Below are positions 13,895-21,326 of a stretch of DNA of 30,914 nt, piece by piece. The translations under genes were made by a program, and so were the position numbers. This DNA comes from an uncultured Eubacteriales bacterium (GTDB lineage Bacteria; Bacillota; Clostridia; Oscillospirales; Acutalibacteraceae). The DNA is taken from NCBI GenBank assembly GCA_948823415.1, contig CAQKRU010000005.1, forward strand, positions 20,525 through 51,438, read 5' to 3'. Numbering within the stretch: the stretch's first letter is position 1; each line of letters starts with the position of its first letter. Below the pieces are notes generated by a model. It saw only the letters and a list, made by a program, of their open reading frames with translations, made no database searches and had not been told where the DNA came from.

Positions 13895-15253
13895 GTGCCT
13901 TTTGAGGGGCTTTCTGAAAAATTGATGTCCACTTTTAAGAGGCTTCGCGGCAAGGGCAAGCTCTCTGAAAAAGACGTCAAAGACTCCATGCGAGAAGTCC
14001 GGCTGGCGCTTTTGGAGGCGGACGTAAACTATAAGGTTGCCAAGGAGTTTACCGACAAAATCACTCAGCGCGCGGTGGGCGAGGAAGTTATGCAGAGCCT
14101 GACGCCGGCGCAGATGGTGGTCAAGATCGTTAATGAGGAATTAGTGGAACTGATGGGGTCTGCGCAGAGTCGCTTGGAAACTAGCTTGGCGCCGCCTACG
14201 GTAGTTATGATGTGCGGGTTGCAGGGATCCGGAAAAACCACGCATTCGGGGAAATTGGCGTTAGCTCAAAAAAAGAAGGGACATCGCCCACTGCTGGTGG
14301 CTTGCGACGTATATCGACCGGCTGCGATTAAGCAATTGCAGGTTGTTGCCGAGAAAATTGACGTTCCGGTTTTTGAAATGGGCGAAGGGGACCCAGTTAA
14401 AATCGCGAAAGAGGCCGTTAAACACGCCAAAGACCACGGAAATGATATCGTAATCTTAGACACGGCGGGCAGGCTGCACGTGGACGAACAGCTGATGGCA
14501 GAGCTGGCAAGAATAAAGCAAGAAGTTGAGCCGGACGAGATTTTGCTGGTTGTGGACGCGATGACGGGTCAAGATGCCGTTAATGTGGCAAAGTCGTTTG
14601 ATGATCTATTGGCGATTACGGGCGTGATTTTGACGAAGCTAGATGGAGACACCCGCGGAGGCGCGGCACTTTCGGTAAGAAAGGTTACTGGAAAGCCGAT
14701 AAAATTTGTCGGCACGGGAGAAAAACTTACGGACCTGGAGGAGTTTTACCCGGAGCGGATGGCTTCGCGGATCCTGGGAATGGGCGACATGCTCTCGTTA
14801 ATAGAAGAGGCCGAAAGCAAGCTCGACCAGCAAAAGGCCGAGAGAATGGCTGAAAAGCTGGTTAAAAACAAGTTCGATTTGAACGATTTGCTGGACCAGA
14901 TGAGCCAGATTAAGAGCATGGGCTCTTTAAAGTCGGTACTTTTGAAGATTCCGGGGCTTTCGCAGAAGGTTAAGGATGCGGATGTCGATGACCGGCAAGT
15001 TGACAGGCTTTGTGCGATTATTTTGTCTATGACTAAGAAAGAGCGCAGCAAGCCGGAGATTATCAATGCTTCGCGAAAAAGGCGTATTGCAACGGGATGC
15101 GGCTTAAAGGTGGAGGATGTGAACTCTTTACTTCGGCGGTTTGAGCAAATGCAGAAGATGATGAAGCAGTTTTCTGGCAGCAAAGGCAAGAGGCGATTCA
15201 CGGGAATCGCTGGGATGCCTGGCCTTGGTGGTCTTGGCAAATTTAAGTTTTGA
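13895..15253 (+). CDS. ffh: Signal recognition particle protein Ffh
   Basis: GTPase subunit of the SRP that recognises signal sequences on nascent membrane proteins and docks with FtsY. The 452-residue protein has an N domain (about 1-90) and a G domain with GLQGSGKT (about 108-115), LVACDVYRPAAIKQL, DTAGR and TKLDGDTRGGAAL. The Met-rich M domain from about residue 300 includes MSQIKSMGSLKSVL and the RNA-binding stretch near MTKKERSKPEIINASRKRRI, and the protein ends in Gly/Lys. GTG at 13895 has AGGGG 7 bases upstream; TTG at 13892 is too close. The SRP RNA gene is not in the window. Confidence 0.98.
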   Translation: MPFEGLSEKLMSTFKRLRGKGKLSEKDVKDSMREVRLALLEADVNYKVAKEFTDKITQRAVGEEVMQSLTPAQMVVKIVNEELVELMGSAQSRLETSLAPPTVVMMCGLQGSGKTTHSGKLALAQKKKGHRPLLVACDVYRPAAIKQLQVVAEKIDVPVFEMGEGDPVKIAKEAVKHAKDHGNDIVILDTAGRLHVDEQLMAELARIKQEVEPDEILLVVDAMTGQDAVNVAKSFDDLLAITGVILTKLDGDTRGGAALSVRKVTGKPIKFVGTGEKLTDLEEFYPERMASRILGMGDMLSLIEEAESKLDQQKAERMAEKLVKNKFDLNDLLDQMSQIKSMGSLKSVLLKIPGLSQKVKDADVDDRQVDRLCAIILSMTKKERSKPEIINASRKRRIATGCGLKVEDVNSLLRRFEQMQKMMKQFSGSKGKRRFTGIAGMPGLGGLGKFKF

Positions 15254-15327
15254 CTGATGGTTATTTTTTGATTGATACAAACTGCGCGAGATGGGCGCTA
15301 TATCAGGCTTGGGAGGTGAGGTTTTAA

Positions 15328-15570
15328 ATGGCAGTAAAAATCAGGTTGCGCCGCATGGGCGCAAAAAAAACTCCTTTTTATCGCATTGTTGTTGCCGATT
15401 CGAGATTTCCTAGGGACGGCAGATTCATCGAGGAGCTGGGATATTATGCCCCTTTGAAGGATCCGGTTGATTTTAAGGTTGACGGCGAAAAAGTGCAAAA
15501 GTGGATAAAAAATGGAGCTCAGCCAACGGACACGGTGAAGTCTTTGCTGAAAAAGTTCGAGATTCTTTAA
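15328..15570 (+). CDS. rpsP: 30S ribosomal protein S16
   Basis: An 80-residue ribosomal protein with the family start MAVKIRLRRMGAKKTPFYRI, then VVADSRFPRDGRFIEELGYY and the typical DPVDFKVDGEKVQKWIKNGA. GGGAGGTGA lies 8 bases before ATG 15328. It follows ffh by 74 bp and precedes khpA by about 18 bp, the normal Firmicute order. Confidence 0.98.
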   Translation: MAVKIRLRRMGAKKTPFYRIVVADSRFPRDGRFIEELGYYAPLKDPVDFKVDGEKVQKWIKNGAQPTDTVKSLLKKFEIL

Positions 15571-15588
15571 CAAACGGGGGAATTGTCT

Positions 15589-15825
15589 TTGAAAGAGTTG
15601 TTGATTACCATTGCGCGGGGATTGGTCGAAAACCCGGAGGATGTTAGCGTGGATGTTGAGGGCGCCAATGAAAACGGCGTAACGGTCTATCGGCTGCACG
15701 TTGCGCAAAGTGATATGGGCAGAGTCATTGGCAAACAGGGCCGCATTGCTAAGGCTATTCGCATGGTTATGCGCTCGGCGGCGATTCGAAAGAAACACAA
15801 AGTTGCGGTTGAGATTGCAGAGTGA
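15589..15825 (+). CDS. khpA: KH domain RNA-binding protein KhpA
   Basis: A 78-residue single KH-domain protein (formerly YlqC/UPF0109) that with KhpB/Jag binds RNA and influences cell elongation and division in other Firmicutes. The GKQG loop sits in GRVIGKQGRIAKAIRMVMRS. The start is TTG at 15589, with GGGG 8 bases upstream; the TTG at 15583 is too close to that site. The N-terminus MKELLITIARGLVENPEDV fits family members. It lies in the rpsP-khpA-rimM-trmD cluster. Confidence 0.94.
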   Translation: MKELLITIARGLVENPEDVSVDVEGANENGVTVYRLHVAQSDMGRVIGKQGRIAKAIRMVMRSAAIRKKHKVAVEIAE

Positions 15826-15884
15826 TTTAATTTTGTGAGGACAAATTTTTCGCGTTAGATTAATTTGGTTTAGAGGTGCTTTTT

Positions 15885-16310
15885 GTGATTCGGCTGGGAA
15901 CTATGGATGATTGCCGTGCTGTATACTTATTGATTTGCGAGTTGGAAAATTGCGAGCTTAATTATGCAGATTTTGAGCGGATTTATGGTGAGATGATGTG
16001 CCGTGGCGATGTTTATGCTGTGATTATTGCGCAAAAAGGCGATGAAGTGTTGGGCGAGGCTACTTTGCGTTTTGAAGATCAACTGCATCACTGCGAGAAG
16101 ATTGCCGAAATTATGGAGCTTTCTGTCACGGCGAAGCATCGTTCCTGTGGGATTGGCAGTGCTATTTTTGAGGAAGCTTGCAAATTGGCCAAAAGTAGAG
16201 GATGCACTCGTATGGAAGTCAGCTCTAATCGAGCCCGCGAGCGGGCACACAGGTTTTATGAGCGCTTGGGGATGGTGAACTCTCATTTTAAATTTTGTAA
16301 ACCGCTTTAA
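15885..16310 (+). CDS. GNAT family N-acetyltransferase
   Basis: A 141-residue acetyltransferase using acetyl-CoA; the substrate is unknown. The acetyl-CoA-binding motif A is ELSVTAKHRSCGIGSAIFEE (R-x-x-G-x-G form), followed by ACKLAKSRGCTRMEVSSN and the C-terminal AHRFYERLGM typical of GNAT proteins. GTG at 15885 is used, with AGAGGTG 6 bases upstream; the GTG at 15876 is part of that site. It sits between khpA and rimM, where other Firmicutes usually have no gene or ylqD, so it looks like a local insertion. It is followed by a weak hairpin. Its position alone does not prove that a ribosomal protein is its substrate. Confidence 0.9.
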   Translation: MIRLGTMDDCRAVYLLICELENCELNYADFERIYGEMMCRGDVYAVIIAQKGDEVLGEATLRFEDQLHHCEKIAEIMELSVTAKHRSCGIGSAIFEEACKLAKSRGCTRMEVSSNRARERAHRFYERLGMVNSHFKFCKPL

Positions 16311-16318
16311 TTGGGGAA

Positions 16319-16344
16319 GGGACGTATTTTGGGTACGTCCTTTT
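16319..16344 (+). terminator. Weak terminator-like hairpin between the GNAT gene and rimM
   Basis: GGACGTA (16320-16326) pairs with TACGTCC (16334-16340) over a TTTTGGG loop, followed by only four Ts. It lies between the GNAT stop and the rimM ribosome binding site. It may attenuate transcription or protect mRNA ends, and it argues against the longer rimM reading frame from 16311. Confidence 0.55.
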
Positions 16345-16370
16345 GCATTGCGGATGGTGGAGGAATTTTT

Positions 16371-16889
16371 TTGGGTAAAAAATTTTTGGAGATTGGCAAA
16401 ATAGTGGCTCCGCATGGCCTGAGGGGCGAAGTTAGGGTTGGGCCTTGGTGCGACAATGGCGATTTTTTGTGCGGTTTTAAAGAATTATACTTTGACGAAA
16501 ATGGAGAAAAAAAGGCCGAAATTTTATCTGCAAAAGTCCACAAAAACGTGGTTAGAATAAGGATTGCTGGGGTTGACTCTGTGGAGCAGGCAGAACTGCT
16601 GCGGGGTAAGATTCTTTTTATGAGCAGAGATGACGTAGACTTGCCGGAAGGTCGCTTTTTTATACAGGACGTTTTGGGCTTGGAGGTTTGTGACGCGGAT
16701 ACGAATGCTTGTTACGGCAAGGTTACGGACGTGCTGAAGACCGGCGCGAACGACGTTTACCAGATTACCGATAGCCGCGGGAAGGATTACCTTGTGCCGG
16801 CCATTGAGGACGTGATTTGCTCAATTGACATTGAAAATAAAATTATGAAGATCCGGCCGCTGAAGGGGATTTTTGATGATGAGGATTGA
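16371..16889 (+). CDS. rimM: Ribosome maturation factor RimM
   Basis: Assists 30S head assembly by binding S19. The 172-residue protein has the N-terminal RimM domain (LEIGKIVAPHGLRGEVRVGP) and the C-terminal PRC-barrel (DVLKTGANDVYQITDSRGKD, YLVPAIEDVICSID). The start is TTG at 16371, with GGAGG 7 bases upstream; the longest frame from TTG 16311 would run through the hairpin at 16319-16344. Its end overlaps trmD by 14 bp, so the two are translationally coupled. Confidence 0.95.
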   Translation: MGKKFLEIGKIVAPHGLRGEVRVGPWCDNGDFLCGFKELYFDENGEKKAEILSAKVHKNVVRIRIAGVDSVEQAELLRGKILFMSRDDVDLPEGRFFIQDVLGLEVCDADTNACYGKVTDVLKTGANDVYQITDSRGKDYLVPAIEDVICSIDIENKIMKIRPLKGIFDDED

Positions 16890-17586
16890 CATTTTAACGC
16901 TTTTTCCAGAAATGTGCAACGCGGTTATAAGTGAGAGTATCATAGGCAGGGCGCAGAAGAAAGGTGCCATCGAGGTTTTTTGCCATCAGATTCGCGATTA
17001 CGCAAACGATAAGCACAATCGGGTGGACGACACCGTGTATGGGCCTGGGATGGGCATGCTGATGATGGCGGAACCTATCGCGGCGTGCTTTGAGGCCTTA
17101 TGCGAGGAGTTGGGCGCCAGACCTAAGCTTGTCTATATGTCGCCGCAGGGGGAAGTTTTGACGCAGCGAAAGGCAGAGGAGCTCTCTAAATGCAGAAATT
17201 TGGCTGTACTTTGCGGACATTATGAGGGCGTGGACGAGCGATTTATCGAGGAGTTTGTGGATGAGGAGATCTCGATTGGGGACTACGTTTTGACTGGTGG
17301 CGAGCTGCCGGCGCTGGTCTTGGTGGACGCGGTTAGCCGGATGGTGCCTGGGGTGCTGTCGGACGACATATGCTTTAAGGAAGAGAGCCATTATAACGGA
17401 CTTTTGGAGTACCCGCAGTATACAAAACCCGCAGTCTGGCGGGGGAGAGAAGTCCCGGAGATTTTGCTTTCTGGACATCACGAAAATATAGAAAAATGGC
17501 GAAAACAGCAGTCACTCCTAAGGACAAAGCTCAAACGGCCAGATCTGTTTGAGAAATTAAATTTGCCGGAAAATCAAGAAAATTAG
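16876..17586 (+). CDS. trmD: tRNA (guanine37-N1)-methyltransferase TrmD
   Basis: SAM-dependent enzyme that makes m1G37 beside the anticodon and so prevents +1 frameshifting. The 236-residue SPOUT-knot protein shows MRIDILTLFPEM, VDDTVYGPGMGMLMMAEPI, YMSPQGEVL, LCGHYEGVDERFIE and EISIGDYVLTGGELPALVLV. ATG at 16876 is used, with AAGGGG 7 bases upstream inside rimM; ATG 16879 is an alternative. The usual next gene rplS is absent; a 227-bp gap and ptsH follow. Confidence 0.98.
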   Translation: MMRIDILTLFPEMCNAVISESIIGRAQKKGAIEVFCHQIRDYANDKHNRVDDTVYGPGMGMLMMAEPIAACFEALCEELGARPKLVYMSPQGEVLTQRKAEELSKCRNLAVLCGHYEGVDERFIEEFVDEEISIGDYVLTGGELPALVLVDAVSRMVPGVLSDDICFKEESHYNGLLEYPQYTKPAVWRGREVPEILLSGHHENIEKWRKQQSLLRTKLKRPDLFEKLNLPENQEN

Positions 17587-17723
17587 CTGATTTATTAGGA
17601 ATTAAAATTGGAAATTATTAGAAATATATAATTTAAACAGGTTTTAATGTAGTAAAATATACAATAAGTCCATATGAGGGCCCGGTTAGAATCGTTCATA
17701 ATGCTAAATTTGTCCGATTGTTC

Positions 17724-17757
17724 TTGACGATATTATCAATTATGCTATAATTAGCAT
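17724..17757 (+). promoter_or_regulatory. ptsH promoter overlapped by an inverted repeat
   Basis: TTGACG (17724-17729), a 16-bp spacer and TATAAT (17746-17751). ATGCTA (17742-17747) and TAGCAT (17752-17757) form a perfect inverted repeat around the -10 box, a possible operator. The leader is about 57 nt. Confidence 0.75.
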
Positions 17758-17813
17758 AGGTGGGTTTTTTGAGAATTTTGTCGATTATATTTTTGGTATA
17801 GGAGTGGTTTTTC

Positions 17814-18077
17814 ATGTATGTAAAAGAAGTCGTGCTTCAAAATCAAGCAGGTTTACATGCGCGCCCAGCTACATTTTTTATCCAAAAGGCAAATGAGTTT
17901 AAATCGCTAATCATGATAGAGAAGGAAGAGCGCAGAGTAAACGCCAAAAGCCTGCTGGGAGTGCTTTCTTTGGGAATAGAGGAGGGCACCAAGATAAAAA
18001 TATTGGCCGACGGGCCAGACGACGAGGCGGCGGTGACGGCTCTGGCAAAATTGATCGAGTCTGGATTTGCAGATTAA
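17814..18077 (+). CDS. ptsH: Phosphocarrier protein HPr
   Basis: An 87-residue HPr, the phosphate carrier between PTS enzyme I and sugar-specific EIIA. His15 lies in NQAGLHARPAT, the enzyme I phosphorylation site. Ser46 lies in NAKSLLGVLSLGI, the HPr kinase target that drives CcpA-type catabolite control in Firmicutes. Both sites are present, so this is HPr rather than Crh, which lacks the histidine. GGAG precedes ATG 17814. It is transcribed alone, away from ptsI, between its own promoter and a strong terminator, as in many Clostridia. Confidence 0.95.
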   Translation: MYVKEVVLQNQAGLHARPATFFIQKANEFKSLIMIEKEERRVNAKSLLGVLSLGIEEGTKIKILADGPDDEAAVTALAKLIESGFAD

Positions 18078-18114
18078 TTTTTCTTTTTAGCATAATAATA
18101 TTGAAAAAGCAGCT

Positions 18115-18141
18115 AGCACCGGGGTTCGGTGCTTTTTCTTT
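18115..18141 (+). terminator. Terminator after ptsH
   Basis: AGCACCG (18115-18121) pairs with CGGTGCT (18127-18133) over a 5-nt loop, followed by TTTTCTTT. Confidence 0.9.
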
Positions 18142-18183
18142 ACAAAGGCCGTTTTTGCGGGTAGAGGTTGCGAGGTGATTTTT

Positions 18184-20028
18184 GTGAACGAGAAATTGGG
18201 ATATTTGAGGCAAAAAGCGCTGAATCTGCCGGAGAGTTCTGGGGTTTATATAATGAAGGACGCTGGCGGGCGGACGATTTACGTTGGCAAGGCGAAGGTG
18301 CTGAAGAATCGGGTTAGCCAGTACTTTGGTTCGCAGAAGAATCACCAAGAAAAGGTGCGCAAGATGGTGGAGAAGGTCGACGACTTCGATTATATCTTGA
18401 CCGACAATGAATTCGAAGCCTTGGTGCTAGAGTGCAGCTTGATCAAGCAGTACTCGCCGAAGTACAACATCCTGCTCAAGGACGACAAGGGCTACAACTA
18501 CATCAAGATAACCAACGAAAAATGGCCGCGGATCCGTGAATCTAAGCAAATTTTGGACGACGGATCGACGTATATTGGGCCGTACACCAGCGGCTCGAGC
18601 GTCTCAAAGGCGATTGACGAGGCCTTGAAAATATTTAAATTGCCCCGCTGCAAGAAGGATTTTAAGCCAAACGGCAGGAAGAATGGCTCTAGGGCGTGCT
18701 TGAACTATCATATTGACCAGTGCAGCGCGCCGTGCATCGGCAAGATAAGCCACGAGGAGTACTTGGAGAACGTTAACGACGCCATAGAATTCTTGAAGGG
18801 CGGCGATACGGGGTCGATAAAAAAGCTGACGCAAAAGATGTACGATTTTTCGGAGCGTCTGGAGTACGAAAAGGCCGCCAGAGTGCGGGACAAAATCTTG
18901 GCGATAAAAAAGATAACCCAGAAGCAAAAAGTCGTCTCGCCAAACGGAAAAACTCAAGACGTGATCGCGCTGGTGCAGGATGCGAGAGCCTCGAGCTTTG
19001 AGGTATTCCGCTTTTTAAACGGACGGCTGTGCGATACCGATAATTACGTGCTTAACGAGGTTGGCGAGGCCGAGATATCGCGGGCGGAGTTCATCGTGCA
19101 ATACTACATGAAGAAGAGCGACATCCCGGCAACGATCTTGGTGGACGGCTCCGTGGACGCCAAAAACAGCGTGGAGGCGTATTTGGGGCAAAAGCAGGGC
19201 AGAAAGGTGCGCATCACCGCGCCCAAGAGAGGCGAAGGGTTGGAATTGATAGAGATGTGCCGAAAAAACGCGGCAGAAAGGCTTTCGCAGAGGCTGAGCA
19301 GACCATTTAAAGAGACGGCGGGGGTGGTCGAGCTGGCGAAATTACTCTCGCTGCCGGCGGTGCCCGTGTACATCGAGGCTTATGATATCTCCAACATAGC
19401 GGGGAGCGCCAACGTAGCGGGAATGGTGGTCTTTAAGAATGGCCGGCCGCTGAAGTCGGCGTATAAGAAGTTCGCAATAAAGACAGTGATCGGGCAGGAC
19501 GACTACGGGTCGATGTGCGAGGTGATCTCGCGGCGGTTAGACAGATACGAAACCGCAACCGAAAGGGCATCGAACGGCTTTGAGCGGTTGCCAGACCTTA
19601 TATTGCTAGATGGGGGCCGTGGGCATATTTCGGCGGTGAAGCGCCTCTTGCAAAGCCGCGGGCTGAGCATACCGGTGTATGGCATGGTCAAGGACTCCAA
19701 GCACAAAACCCGAGCTATTGCTAAGGACGGCGGGGAAATCGCGATAAATTCGAACAGGGCGGCGTTTACGCTGATTTCGTCTATACAGGAGGAAGTGCAC
19801 AGGTTCGCGATTGGATATCACCGCCAAAAAAGGAAAAAGGAGACCCTAACCACAGCGCTGACGCAGGTTCCGGGTGTGGGCGAGAAAAAGGCCAAGATGC
19901 TGCTGACGTACTTTAAAAGCGTGGAGAAGATCAAACAGGCGGACGTAGCGGAATTAATGAAAGTTCCGGGAATAAGCCAGGCCCTTGCAGCCAGCATTCA
20001 AAGGTATTTTAATGAAGGAAAATCTTGA
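18184..20028 (+). CDS. uvrC: Excinuclease ABC subunit C
   Basis: Makes both incisions in nucleotide excision repair with UvrB. The 614-residue protein has the N-terminal GIY-YIG nuclease domain (GVYIMKD about 20-26, IYVGKAK 32-38). Four cysteines near 156, 172, 180 and 184 correspond to the residues that hold the iron-sulfur cluster in E. coli UvrC. A UVR domain (about 209-244, RLEYEKAARVRDKI), an RNase H-like 3' nuclease half (EAYDISNIAGSANVAGMVVF, LILLDGGRGHISAVK) and a C-terminal helix-hairpin-helix pair (VPGVGEKKAKMLL, VPGISQALAASI) follow. GTG at 18184 is chosen; the GTG at 18175 is part of the GAGGTGA ribosome binding site. No good promoter was seen in the 40 bp after the ptsH terminator. 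Confidence 0.98.
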   Translation: MNEKLGYLRQKALNLPESSGVYIMKDAGGRTIYVGKAKVLKNRVSQYFGSQKNHQEKVRKMVEKVDDFDYILTDNEFEALVLECSLIKQYSPKYNILLKDDKGYNYIKITNEKWPRIRESKQILDDGSTYIGPYTSGSSVSKAIDEALKIFKLPRCKKDFKPNGRKNGSRACLNYHIDQCSAPCIGKISHEEYLENVNDAIEFLKGGDTGSIKKLTQKMYDFSERLEYEKAARVRDKILAIKKITQKQKVVSPNGKTQDVIALVQDARASSFEVFRFLNGRLCDTDNYVLNEVGEAEISRAEFIVQYYMKKSDIPATILVDGSVDAKNSVEAYLGQKQGRKVRITAPKRGEGLELIEMCRKNAAERLSQRLSRPFKETAGVVELAKLLSLPAVPVYIEAYDISNIAGSANVAGMVVFKNGRPLKSAYKKFAIKTVIGQDDYGSMCEVISRRLDRYETATERASNGFERLPDLILLDGGRGHISAVKRLLQSRGLSIPVYGMVKDSKHKTRAIAKDGGEIAINSNRAAFTLISSIQEEVHRFAIGYHRQKRKKETLTTALTQVPGVGEKKAKMLLTYFKSVEKIKQADVAELMKVPGISQALAASIQRYFNEGKS

Positions 20029-20097
20029 TATGGCAACGTTTTTCGACCTGTTGACAAAAATTGGATTAAATAAAATGAATAAAAAAATCAAATTAAC

Positions 20098-20126
20098 TTG
20101 ACAAAGAGTGGCAAATATTGCATAAT
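20098..20126 (+). promoter_or_regulatory. Promoter of rsmD
   Basis: TTGACA (20098-20103), a 17-bp spacer and CATAAT (20121-20126), with a leader of about 35 nt. Another TTGACA at 20051-20056 has only a poorly spaced -10 partner. Confidence 0.75.
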
Positions 20127-20168
20127 ATAGTTGACTCTTGCGGTTTTGCGGTGTGAGGGGACTTTTGC

Positions 20169-20717
20169 ATGAGGGTTATTGCGGGCCAAAAAAGAGGGAA
20201 AAAGCTGGACCGGCTGAGGGATGAGGCTGTCCGACCGACGACGGATAAGGTGAAGGAATCCATTTTTAATGTGATCCAGTTTGACGTGGCGGGCGCGAAC
20301 TTTTTGGACTTGTTTGCAGGATCCGGCCAAATCGGGATAGAAGCGTTGAGTCGAGGAGCACGCCAGGCTACGTTTGTCGACGAGAATAGGGCCGCGATAT
20401 GTGTGATAAAGAAGAACCTCACTGCAACGGGATTTATGGCAAGGGCAACGGTCGTGAATGCGGATTCAGCTTTATTTTTAAAAAAGCAGCGAGAGAGATT
20501 GTTTGACATAGCTTTTTTGGACCCACCGTATAAATCCGAGGTTCTAGACACAGCACTGCTTTTGCTACCCGAAGTTATGGCAAAGGGCGGGATCATCATT
20601 TGCGAGCACCCTGTGAATTTAGATTTACCGCTTGATTTAGCGAATTTTCATTTGGCTAAAGCTTACAAATACGGCAAGATTGCTGTGAGTATTTATTGCG
20701 ATTGGGGCGATAGTTGA
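20169..20717 (+). CDS. rsmD: 16S rRNA (guanine966-N2)-methyltransferase RsmD
   Basis: SAM-dependent methyltransferase modifying G966 (E. coli numbering) of 16S rRNA. The length of 182 residues fits. It has MRVIAGQKRGKKL at the start, then VRPTTDKVKESIFN, the SAM-binding motif FLDLFAGSGQIGIEALSRGA, FVDENRAA, and the N-methyltransferase catalytic motif DPPY. GAGGGG is 8 bases before ATG 20169. In many Firmicutes coaD follows; here the coiled-coil gene, often a later neighbour of coaD in Clostridia, follows directly. Confidence 0.96.
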   Translation: MRVIAGQKRGKKLDRLRDEAVRPTTDKVKESIFNVIQFDVAGANFLDLFAGSGQIGIEALSRGARQATFVDENRAAICVIKKNLTATGFMARATVVNADSALFLKKQRERLFDIAFLDPPYKSEVLDTALLLLPEVMAKGGIIICEHPVNLDLPLDLANFHLAKAYKYGKIAVSIYCDWGDS

Positions 20718-20738
20718 TTTTGCGAAAAAAGAATATTC

Positions 20739-20767
20739 TTGATTTTGGGCGCGGTTTGGAGTATTCT
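20739..20767 (+). promoter_or_regulatory. Possible promoter of the coiled-coil gene
   Basis: TTGATT (20739-20744) and TATTCT (20762-20767) are 17 bp apart. An AAGAATATTCTT palindrome at 20729-20740 overlaps the -35 box, and TATTCTT recurs at the -10 box. Moderate consensus match only. Confidence 0.45.
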
Positions 20768-20814
20768 TAAAAATAGAAAACAAAACTGCGAAAATCGTAA
20801 AGGAGGAGATCAGA

Positions 20815-21267
20815 GTGCGGGTTGAAGAGATTTTGGAGGAGCTGGAGGAGCTGACGAAGGAAGCGTGGAACTTGCCGCTGACGGGGGGCAAAGGCCTCAT
20901 AAACATTGAAAGAGTGCGGGATTTAATAAGCGAAATCCGCGACGAGCTGCCAAATGAATTGCGGCAGGCTAAGGCTATTATCGCAGACCGCTCGCAGATT
21001 ATTAGCGAAGCCAAAGAGGAAGCCGAATCTATTGTAACCGCGGCTGAGAAAAAGGCAAAGTACATGGTGGAGCGGGACGAAATCGTGAAGCAGGCGCAAA
21101 AGATGGCGGAAGAAGTGGTGTTGGCGGCCAAGATGAAGGCCCGCGAGATGAAGCAGGCGACGAACGAGTATATAGACGACGTAATAAAGCACACGGACGA
21201 GACGTTAACCGGCGCCGTGGCGGACTTGAGAAAGACTCGACAAAATTTAAAAAATGGCGCGCAATAA
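20815..21267 (+). CDS. Conserved coiled-coil protein of unknown function
   Basis: A 150-residue, almost entirely helical, highly charged protein. The N-terminal half has the conserved NLPLTGGKGLINIERVRDLI, then SEIRDELPNELRQAKAIIAD. The remainder is a long coiled coil rich in Ala/Glu/Lys (SEAKEEAESIVTAAEKKAKY and onward), resembling the stalk of ATP synthase subunit b or DivIVA-type proteins. Databases often label such proteins ATPase, but no nucleotide-binding motif is visible. GTG at 20815 is supported by AGGAGG 8 bases upstream. The coiled-coil design would fit a structural or membrane-scaffold role, which is speculative. Confidence 0.88.
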   Translation: MRVEEILEELEELTKEAWNLPLTGGKGLINIERVRDLISEIRDELPNELRQAKAIIADRSQIISEAKEEAESIVTAAEKKAKYMVERDEIVKQAQKMAEEVVLAAKMKAREMKQATNEYIDDVIKHTDETLTGAVADLRKTRQNLKNGAQ

Positions 21268-21274
21268 AAAAGAA

Positions 21275-21303
21275 CCCCTGATTTATTTCAGGGATTTTTT
21301 TAT
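21275..21303. terminator. Bidirectional terminator
   Basis: CCCTGA (21276-21281) pairs with TCAGGG (21288-21293) over TTTATT. ATTTTTTT follows on the plus strand and GTTCTTTTTT on the minus strand. It serves the coiled-coil gene and the convergent hydrolase. Confidence 0.9.
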
Positions 21304-21326
21304 TTTAGAGTTAAAAATGGCTCTGT

